DNA from: an uncultured Opitutaceae bacterium
GTDB lineage: Bacteria; Verrucomicrobiota; Verrucomicrobiia; Opitutales; Opitutaceae
Direction: 5' to 3'
Assembly: GCA_903952145.1 (NCBI GenBank)
Contig: CAJBES010000096.1
Span: 22,095-86,094, forward strand
DNA length: 64,000 bases
The notes beneath the pieces are model-generated. The model worked only from the letters and a program-made list of their open reading frames with translations. It did no database searches and was not told the origin of the DNA. The translations under genes were made by a program, and so were the position numbers. Position 1 is the stretch's first letter. Each line of letters starts with the position of its first letter. Shown here piece by piece: positions 58,250-64,000 of the stretch.

Positions 58250-59578
58250 ATGAGTTCCTCTCTCGTTCCTGCGGCCCCGAAACTCGCCCTGTTGGGCGGC
58301 ACCTCCGTCGGCCCAATCACCTACCCGAAATTTCCCACGTTCACGGACCGCGCCATCGGGCGCACGGCGGAGATGCTACGGGCGGGCAAGCTCTTTGGTC
58401 TCGGGCGCAAGCATGTGCCGGAAATCGGCGAGGCCGAGGAAGTGATTTCGCGCTATCATGGCGGCCGCCATGTGCTGGCCACCAGTTCGGGGCATGCGGC
58501 GCTCCATTCAGCACTGGCGGGCCTGGAGATCTGCTGCGGGGACGAGGTGATCACCACGCCCTACACCTGGGGGGCGTCGATTTCCTGCATCCTGCACCAG
58601 AATGCGATTCCAGTCTTCGTCGATGTCGAGCGCGAGACCGGCCTGATCGATCCTGCGCAAATCGAGGCGGCAATCACGCCCCGCACGAGGGCGATTCTGG
58701 CGGTGCACCTCTTTGGCCAGCCTGCGAACTTGCAGCAGCTGCGCGCCATGGCGGACAAGCACAAGCTCATGCTGATCGAGGACGGCAGCCAGGCGCATGG
58801 CGCCGAAATTGACGGTATGCGCGTCGGCACGGTGGGCGATGCGGCAGGGTTTTCCTGCATGGGCGGCAAACTGCTCGCGACGACCGAGTCCGGCTACATG
58901 GTCACGCCCCATGAGCGCGTTTACTGGAAGGGCGCGATGATCGGCCAGCACATGGGCCGTTCGACGGACGGCGGCATGCCGGAGGACCTCAAACCCTACC
59001 GCGATTCGCTCGTCTACACCTATCGCGTGGCGCCATTCAACGCGGTGCTCCTCACCGAGCAGTTTGCCAAGCTCGACGCGGAGCTCGCCGAGCGCCGCCG
59101 GCATGCCGACCTGCTGCGCCGGCACCTAGTTGGGGCGAAGTATCTGAAGCTGCCGCACTATGCCGCGGGCGTGAAGCCGTCCTATCACCTGCTGTCGTTC
59201 ACGTTCGACTCGGAGGCGGCGGGGATCACCCGCGACACCTTGGCGGCGGCGCTGAAGGCCGAGGGGCTGAATGCGGTCGGCTATGTGCCGTCACCGATTT
59301 CCGACTGGCCGCGCCTGCACTGGCAGGATTACCGCGGGCCGCGGGTGTCGTGGCTCTCGGCGCTGGAGGCGGCCAAGGTCGACTACCGCAACTTGCCGCT
59401 GCCCAACACCCGCTGGCGGGTGGCCAACGCCCTCGAGACGGGCTTTGACATGGTCGCGCCGAACGAGCCGATGATCGCACGCATGGCGGAGATCATTCTC
59501 AAGGTGGAGGCCAACCTCGATGTTTTGCGCGAATATGAGCGCAAGGCGGCCCCCGTCATGCCGGCCGTGCGCCAATGA
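58250..59578 (+). CDS. DegT/DnrJ/EryC1/StrS family aminotransferase
   Basis: PLP-dependent enzyme of 442 residues. The binding residues appear in ATSSGHAALHSALAGLEI, VITTPYTWGASISCILHQN and LIEDGSQAHGAEIDGMRVG. The PLP lysine is expected in AAGFSCMGGKLLATTESGYM (Lys207), where most relatives have SF...K.....GEGG. Family members aminate nucleotide-sugar ketones or other cyclic ketones in antibiotic and cell-surface sugar pathways. Its stop overlaps the ATG of the following ceramidase-like gene (4 bases), so the two are co-translated. Confidence 0.9.
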   Translation: MSSSLVPAAPKLALLGGTSVGPITYPKFPTFTDRAIGRTAEMLRAGKLFGLGRKHVPEIGEAEEVISRYHGGRHVLATSSGHAALHSALAGLEICCGDEVITTPYTWGASISCILHQNAIPVFVDVERETGLIDPAQIEAAITPRTRAILAVHLFGQPANLQQLRAMADKHKLMLIEDGSQAHGAEIDGMRVGTVGDAAGFSCMGGKLLATTESGYMVTPHERVYWKGAMIGQHMGRSTDGGMPEDLKPYRDSLVYTYRVAPFNAVLLTEQFAKLDAELAERRRHADLLRRHLVGAKYLKLPHYAAGVKPSYHLLSFTFDSEAAGITRDTLAAALKAEGLNAVGYVPSPISDWPRLHWQDYRGPRVSWLSALEAAKVDYRNLPLPNTRWRVANALETGFDMVAPNEPMIARMAEIILKVEANLDVLREYERKAAPVMPAVRQ

Positions 59579-60936
59579 AGGTCGGCTTCGCACAGTCCGA
59601 CATCACCCCGCGACTGGGCGTCCAGCTCGTGGGCTACGGCCCGTATCGCAACCGCGCCGCACGGAAAATCACCGCGCCGCTCGCCGCGCGGGCGATGGTG
59701 GTGACCCAGGGCAAACGGCGCACCACCCTGATCAACCTCGACCTGTGCTTCACGCCGCGGCGGCTCGCGCAGAAAATCCGTAAGGTGGTCGCCACGGGGA
59801 TTGGCGGGAAGCCGGATGAGGTCTTTGTCACCGTGACCCACACGCACAGCGGTCCGACCGTCGGTGGCATCTTGGGGTGGGGCGAGACGGACGCGATGTA
59901 TCTGGAAACGCTGCCGGCGCGAATTGCCGAGGCTGCGGTGAAGGCGCTCGCGGCGCAGACCGTGGTCGAGTGGCGCTACGCCGAGGTGCCGTGCGAGGGC
60001 ATCGCGATCAACCGCGAGACGGACAAAGGCGGCTGGATGTTTGATCCCATCGGGGTGCGGCTGGATCCCAGGTGGCGGCCGGCGCGTCCGCAGGACACGG
60101 ATCCGACGCTCCGTGTGCTCGCGGCCTACGCGGGTGGAAAGCTTTGCGGCGTGCTGCATCACTTCGGCTGCCACGCGGTGGTGGGCAGCGAGCAGACCTT
60201 CGACGTGCACGGGGATTTTGTCGGGCTCGCCTCGCGGGCGGTCGAGCGCGCCCATCCGGGGGCGACGGCGATCTTTCTGCCGGGCGCGATGGGGGACATC
60301 AACCCGCCGGTCGTGCATCGTGCGCCCGCCGAGACGAAGCGCGGCCTGCGGGTGCTGACGCAAAAATACACCGCGGTGATCCAGCGCGGCTTGCGCGCGG
60401 CGCAGCCGATTGCGGTGAACGGTGTGCAGGGCCTGCAGCGCGAGGTGCTATTCTCACGCAAGCCATGGACCCGGGCATGGGTGCGGCGACGCATCGCGGA
60501 ACTGGAGAATATATTCAGCAAGCCCGGGGTCACGGACATCACGTCGGTGGGCACTCCGCCGCTGCAAACGAACGGGCTGAACATGGCGCGCTTGGAAGGC
60601 CTGCGCGTGGTGCTGGCCGGTTTCAAGGGCGCGAAGGCGCCGAATCCGCCCGTGGCGGTGCAGGGCCTGCGCATCGGACCAGTGGCGCTGCTTGGCGTGG
60701 GGCTGGAGGTTTTCCACAGTTTGCAGGCACCGGTGCTGTGCGGCAGTCCGCACCCGCACACCTGGGTCGTCAGTCTGGTGGGCGGGGCCGGGTATGCGCC
60801 CGACCGGGCGGCATGCGCGAAGCAAGGTTACACGGATGACCTGGTGCCCCTGATTGTCGGCGAGCGCCCGTATGCGAAAATCTACGCCGAGCTGCCGCGG
60901 GAACTGATCAGGCTGGCGCGGGCGCTGGCGGACTGA
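59575..60936 (+). CDS. Neutral/alkaline ceramidase N-terminal-domain-like hydrolase
   Basis: Protein of 453 residues. MKVGFAQSDITPRLGVQLVG, YGPYRN is the common start of this family. The zinc-binding histidines are expected in VFVTVTHTHSGPTVGG and GVLHHFGCHAVVGSEQTFDV, followed by HGDFVGLASRAVERA and FLPGAMGDINPPVVH. True ceramidases are longer and secreted; this one has no signal peptide, and homologues beside sugar genes have unknown amide or ester substrates. It overlaps the aminotransferase gene, so a shared pathway is likely. A hairpin with a T-run follows 63 bases downstream. Confidence 0.85.
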   Translation: MKVGFAQSDITPRLGVQLVGYGPYRNRAARKITAPLAARAMVVTQGKRRTTLINLDLCFTPRRLAQKIRKVVATGIGGKPDEVFVTVTHTHSGPTVGGILGWGETDAMYLETLPARIAEAAVKALAAQTVVEWRYAEVPCEGIAINRETDKGGWMFDPIGVRLDPRWRPARPQDTDPTLRVLAAYAGGKLCGVLHHFGCHAVVGSEQTFDVHGDFVGLASRAVERAHPGATAIFLPGAMGDINPPVVHRAPAETKRGLRVLTQKYTAVIQRGLRAAQPIAVNGVQGLQREVLFSRKPWTRAWVRRRIAELENIFSKPGVTDITSVGTPPLQTNGLNMARLEGLRVVLAGFKGAKAPNPPVAVQGLRIGPVALLGVGLEVFHSLQAPVLCGSPHPHTWVVSLVGGAGYAPDRAACAKQGYTDDLVPLIVGERPYAKIYAELPRELIRLARALAD

Positions 60937-61380
60937 CTGACAGTAAGCCGCATCGGCCAGGAGGGGATTTCGGGCAGCTAGAGCGGATTAAGTATTCCTG
61001 TAGCCGCGCTTGAGCCAAAGGCGAAAGTGTGGAGCGAATGCGACCACGTTGTCGCTCTGCTCCAACGCGGCTACATTTTTTACTGAAAATGCTCTATGGT
61101 TTGATTTGCCGCAGGTGGTAGGCCGCCTGCTTGCAGGCGCTCCATGGTTTAGGCGCGAGCAAGTGGCGGATTGTCGCTGCGCTCGGAACGCTGCCTACGC
61201 GTAGCAGCCGCGTCCGTCTAAACCGGAAATGCTCAGGCCTGCCCCTTTGGCTTCACCCGAAGTGCCGCGCGATGAGAAGGCGGTGGATGACAGAGAGGGT
61301 GGCCGCCGCTCAGGGCATAAAATCAATTAGCAGAAGCCCGGCCCCGTTGGCTCGGGCCTGGCAACCGCTGGAACTGCGGT
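60937..61380. other. Convergent intergenic region with stacked palindromic repeats
   Basis: No gene is supported. It contains an outer inverted repeat (AGAGCGGATTAAGTA near 60980 against TACTGAAAATGCTCT near 61081), the hairpin at 60999-61081, and the CGCCTGC-TT-GCAGGCG palindrome at 61124-61139 that also occurs at 13981. The rest (61150-61380) shows nothing I can name. Confidence 0.55.
60999..61081 (+). terminator. Long imperfect hairpin followed by a T-run
   Basis: TGTAGCCGCG at 60999-61008 pairs perfectly with CGCGGCTACA at 61066-61075, and six T residues follow. Inside, TGGAGCG...GCGAC pairs imperfectly with GTCGC...CTGCTCCA. It can end the transcript of the ceramidase-like gene, but the nested palindromes suggest it is also a dispersed repeat. 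Confidence 0.6.
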
Positions 61381-62646
61381 TCAAAACTTGTTCTTGCGAT
61401 ACGCCCCCATCGCCGGGGCGTCGGGGTTGACCTCGGGTCCGAAGTAGCGCAGGCAGACCAACGGCTCCGTCCCGCTCGTGTTCGCAAAGGTCACGCCGGC
61501 CTTGGCGCCGGCCTCGGTGCAGAAATATTCATCCTCGGTGAGCTCGTGGAAGCGGATCAGCTTCGGGCTCACCAGAGGCTGCCCGTTGATTTTGCCGCTG
61601 CCCTGCACGCAGATGAGCCCATAGGCGCCGGTATCCCTGATGGTCGCCTTGGCGCCCGGATACACCGTCAGTTCCTTGGCGGTGAAATACTGTTTGCCGT
61701 CCACCTTGCCATAGACAATCCAGCGGTCCACGAAGCCTTCCTGGCGTGTGTCGGCAACGGGCACAGGTTCGAGGTAGTGGTTGGCCTTGAAGTTCGGATC
61801 CACATTCTTGTCCCAGTCCAACTGGTCCACCATAAAGTCGATGTCCTGGTGCTTGCTCCTGGGCATGTCCTTAACGAGCAGGCTCCAGGGCACCTCGCGG
61901 CCCTCGACCAGGTTTTGATACATGCCGAACACGTCGCTGCCCCACTGGGGTTCATAGGTGCAAAGGCTGCCCGGGGCGTGGAGGATGCAGGGATCCATCA
62001 GCCAGCCGGTGCCGACCTTGAGACGATACTCCTTGGACAGGTCGAGGATCCCGTTGTCGCCCCGGTTCCAGTTCTCGATGCACTTGCGCACCTGCGCCTT
62101 GGTGGTGCCGGGCTCCAAACCCATGAACGTGTAGGGGAAATTATTCCCGACGTTGTTGTGCTGGGGCGGGAAGTAGTAGGACTCCGGCTTGCCTTCCTGC
62201 CCGACGAGCCTGGCCTGCGCCGCGTTTTGGTGCATGTGATGCGGAATCGGCCCCATATTGTCGAAGAACTTGGAGTAAACCGGCCACTTGCCATATTTTT
62301 CCCAGAGCGCGCTGCCGATGAGCGTCGCGCCGCTGTCCTCCACCGCCTTGCGCAGGGTGAAGCGTTCGCCGCCGACGACGCAGTAATTCAAGCCTTCGTC
62401 CGCCGCGCGTCCTTTGTTGGCGGTTTCCGTGGTGGAAGCGAACCAGCGCTCATCGATGCCGCCACGATTCAGGCCATAGGCGTAGGTATCATCGGGATGC
62501 AGTTTGATGCGCCGGCCGGGTTGCAGGAAAGAGCGGGGCACCCAGGCCGGAGCCAGGCGCAGCAAACCGCCGGTGCGGGAGAGTTCTACGGCGACTTTGG
62601 TGCGGGTGTTGCCTTTGGTGGTCTTGAGTTGAGAAATGGTGTTCAT
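61381..62646 (-). CDS. Cupin-fold protein resembling class I mannose-6-phosphate isomerase
   Basis: Protein of 421 residues. GPIPHHMHQNAAQARLVGQE carries a His-rich metal-binding motif like that of class I phosphomannose isomerases; LKVGTGWLMDPCILHAPGSL and GSDVFGMYQNLVEG form further cupin strands, and YGLICVQGSGKINGQPLVSP belongs to a second cupin domain near residues 340-375. It would interconvert or bind phosphosugars with a bound metal, but identity as ManA is not shown. No signal peptide. The gene follows a 490-base intergenic region and converges on the repeat-rich region at 61 kb. A PfkB kinase lies upstream on the same strand. Confidence 0.7.
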   Translation of the reverse strand: MNTISQLKTTKGNTRTKVAVELSRTGGLLRLAPAWVPRSFLQPGRRIKLHPDDTYAYGLNRGGIDERWFASTTETANKGRAADEGLNYCVVGGERFTLRKAVEDSGATLIGSALWEKYGKWPVYSKFFDNMGPIPHHMHQNAAQARLVGQEGKPESYYFPPQHNNVGNNFPYTFMGLEPGTTKAQVRKCIENWNRGDNGILDLSKEYRLKVGTGWLMDPCILHAPGSLCTYEPQWGSDVFGMYQNLVEGREVPWSLLVKDMPRSKHQDIDFMVDQLDWDKNVDPNFKANHYLEPVPVADTRQEGFVDRWIVYGKVDGKQYFTAKELTVYPGAKATIRDTGAYGLICVQGSGKINGQPLVSPKLIRFHELTEDEYFCTEAGAKAGVTFANTSGTEPLVCLRYFGPEVNPDAPAMGAYRKNKF

Positions 62647-63137
62647 ATTTTTGCAACTGCATCAGGCAGCCCTCACCATGAGGCCATCAAAGGGCGGACT
62701 CTATCTGCCACCACCACAATACGAAAATGGAAATGGGCGTGAGTGTGACTGGTCATGGCGAAGCTCAATTTGCAGGAATGGCGGGGATGGGGCGGGCGGA
62801 TAGCGGGGGGATGTCCTTGCTCGCATCATTTCCTTCATGAAGACCCAGCACCGCGTTGGTCCAGCAGTCCTTACCCATAATAAACCGGATCGGCCGGGCG
62901 TAGGTTCCTGCTGCGCTCAGAGCCGCAGCTTCGCAGGATACGGTGGGGCAGGGGTGCATGGTAGTTTTTTGAAAACTTTGCCTCGCGTGCGCGGTGATTT
63001 ACCAGGTGCGGTAGCAGCCGGTGCGTCTGAACGCAAAGTCAACAGTCACGGTGTGAGATGTGAGCTGAAACCGGCTGCAAACGCTTCGCAGCGCCCGGGC
63101 AGAGTGATGCCTCCGGCCTCGGCTTGGGGAAAATCGC
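62647..63137. other. Intergenic region with one repeat copy and a doubtful small frame
   Basis: The stretch upstream of the cupin gene holds copy F of the 5' coding repeat (62873-62905). A 64-codon minus-strand frame at 62765-62959 (ending SKDIPPLSARPIPAIPAN) crosses that repeat and reads TYARPIRFIMGKD there; it has no clear ribosome site and I do not call it as a gene. Nothing else is evident. Confidence 0.5.
62873..62905 (-). repeat. 5' coding repeat, copy F
   Basis: Plus strand TAAACCGGATCGGCCGGG shares 17 identical bases with copy B (AAACCGGATCGGCCGGG). It lies 16.7 kb away from the other copies and is not attached to a convincing gene. Confidence 0.5.
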
Positions 63138-64000
63138 CTACTCGTATTTTTTGAGCCGGGCGTTGGCGGCGGCGCGGACGCGGGGCCAGAGTGCGTCGGG
63201 GATGGCGGCGCCAAGGTGCTGCACGGTTTCACAGCCGAGGATGGAGCCGATGGCACCGGCAACCGGCAGCGAGGCGCCGCGTAGGTGGCCGTAAAGAAAG
63301 CCTGCGGCCCACGCATCGCCGGCGCCGGTGGTGTCGACGACGCGCTGGGCGCGGAGGGGGGCAATGCGGTGCAGAGCCCGGCCTTGGGCGAGCCAGGCGC
63401 CGTCCGCGCCCAGCTTCACGGCGGCGATGCCGCCGAAGCGGGCGATTTCGCGGGCAAAGTTTTCGTAGTCATCCCGGCGTTGGAAGAGCGCGCCGGCCTC
63501 GTCCTCATTGGCGAAGACGACATCCACGCCTTGGCGAAGCTGGGCGAAGATCCAGTCGCGGGCGACGTTGACGACCTCGAACGAGGCGAGGTCGATGCTG
63601 AGCGTGCAGCCGGCGGCGCGGGCGGTGTGCACTACCTTGTCGGCCAGGGCGGGGTTGAAAAGCAGGTAGCCCTCGATGTGGGCGTGGCGGATGCCGGCGA
63701 AATCGGCGGCGGTGATTTCGTCGGGATGCAGCGTCATCGCGGCGCCGAGGTGGGTGCGCAGGGTGCGCTGCCCGTCGGGGGTGACGAGGGAAAGGCAGCG
63801 GCCGTTGGGGAGGGTGGTGCGCTTGAAGCGCGAGCCGTCGCCCCCGCCGGTGGTGAAGTTCCAGAGGTAGGTCTCGGCCGTGCTGTCGCCGCCGATCTTG
63901 CCGAGGTAGGTGGCGCGGAGCCCGAGCCGGGCGGCGCCGAGGGTTGTGTTGGCGGCGGAGCCGCCCGGCATCATGGCGACCTGGTCGCCCACCTTGTGGA
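63138..64000 (-). CDS. PfkB-family carbohydrate/adenosine kinase (5' end outside window)
   Basis: At least 284 residues; the frame continues past the window edge, so the N-terminus is missing. MMPGGSAANTTLGAARLGLR is the substrate-binding GG..AN signature and VVDTTGAGDAWAAGFLYGHL is the catalytic PfkB motif 2 with the GAGD anion hole and catalytic Asp. VVFANEDEAGALF is the usual NxxE motif. The family phosphorylates ribose, fructose, adenosine or similar; the wording of the first motif resembles adenosine-kinase-like members. A GTG at 63992 is unlikely to be the real start, because homology continues upstream. Confidence 0.92.
   Translation of the reverse strand, partial: HKVGDQVAMMPGGSAANTTLGAARLGLRATYLGKIGGDSTAETYLWNFTTGGGDGSRFKRTTLPNGRCLSLVTPDGQRTLRTHLGAAMTLHPDEITAADFAGIRHAHIEGYLLFNPALADKVVHTARAAGCTLSIDLASFEVVNVARDWIFAQLRQGVDVVFANEDEAGALFQRRDDYENFAREIARFGGIAAVKLGADGAWLAQGRALHRIAPLRAQRVVDTTGAGDAWAAGFLYGHLRGASLPVAGAIGSILGCETVQHLGAAIPDALWPRVRAAANARLKKYE

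Noticed and set aside
62765..62959. 64-codon minus-strand open frame
   Set aside because: No ribosome site or family, it crosses a repeat copy, and an open frame of this length is expected by chance in this composition.

Overview
The window is a chromosomal segment of a GC-rich bacterium. It most resembles Verrucomicrobiota of the Opitutaceae type. This is inferred from the gene mix (GldG/DUF4340 ABC locus, PIN-PhoH fusion, SufS/SufU pair, Bacteroidetes-like topoisomerase IV, DUF1684, CAZyme and Gfo/Idh families) and from many short palindromic intergenic repeats; no rRNA or other marker is present to prove it. I see no tRNA, rRNA, CRISPR array, prophage or complete insertion sequence.

Layout: 0-4.4 kb holds small metabolic and envelope genes. 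4.5-12 kb holds a type IIA topoisomerase pair (parE, parC) separated by a YdeP-type molybdopterin oxidoreductase and its FdhD sulfurtransferase. A decayed second copy of the parC 3' end lies just downstream (12222-12366). 12.5-15.5 kb holds small secreted or membrane proteins, one of them frameshifted. 15.7-19.3 kb holds PhoH, a CPBP protease, and an overlapping pair of peptide deformylase and PduO-type cobalamin adenosyltransferase. 19.3-23.7 kb holds an unrecognised two-gene membrane operon and a sulfatase homologue without its catalytic residues. 23.8-27.7 kb is one large hybrid histidine kinase. 27.8-36.8 kb is a minus-strand run: AsmA-like protein, DUF4340 protein, GldG-like auxiliary protein, ABC-2 permease, ABC ATPase and BirA. 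37-41 kb holds a URO-D family protein, two small unknowns and proA.

The region 41-46.3 kb is a mosaic of minus-strand carbohydrate and esterase genes (GH27 alpha-galactosidase, BNR sialidase, sugar-phosphate isomerase, esterase) mixed with gene remnants. Two non-homologous genes, the sialidase and the esterase, carry a 72-bp leader that is identical at 69 of 72 positions and sits 7-8 bases before the start codon. Both then begin with a related string of about 14 codons. Further copies of that 5' coding segment occur at the alpha-galactosidase, at two remnants and near 62.9 kb. This reused 5' module is the most unusual thing I see.

46.3-50.3 kb holds a lipase, sufS/sufU and hemN. 50.4-56.8 kb is a complete histidine-degradation set: hutH, hutU and hutI on the plus strand and a fused ftcD converging on them, bracketed by two copies of a palindromic 71-77 bp element. 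57-64 kb holds a Gfo/Idh/MocA oxidoreductase, a DegT aminotransferase overlapping a ceramidase-like hydrolase, a cupin/ManA-like protein and a PfkB kinase cut by the window edge. Coordinates of coding features include the stop codon.
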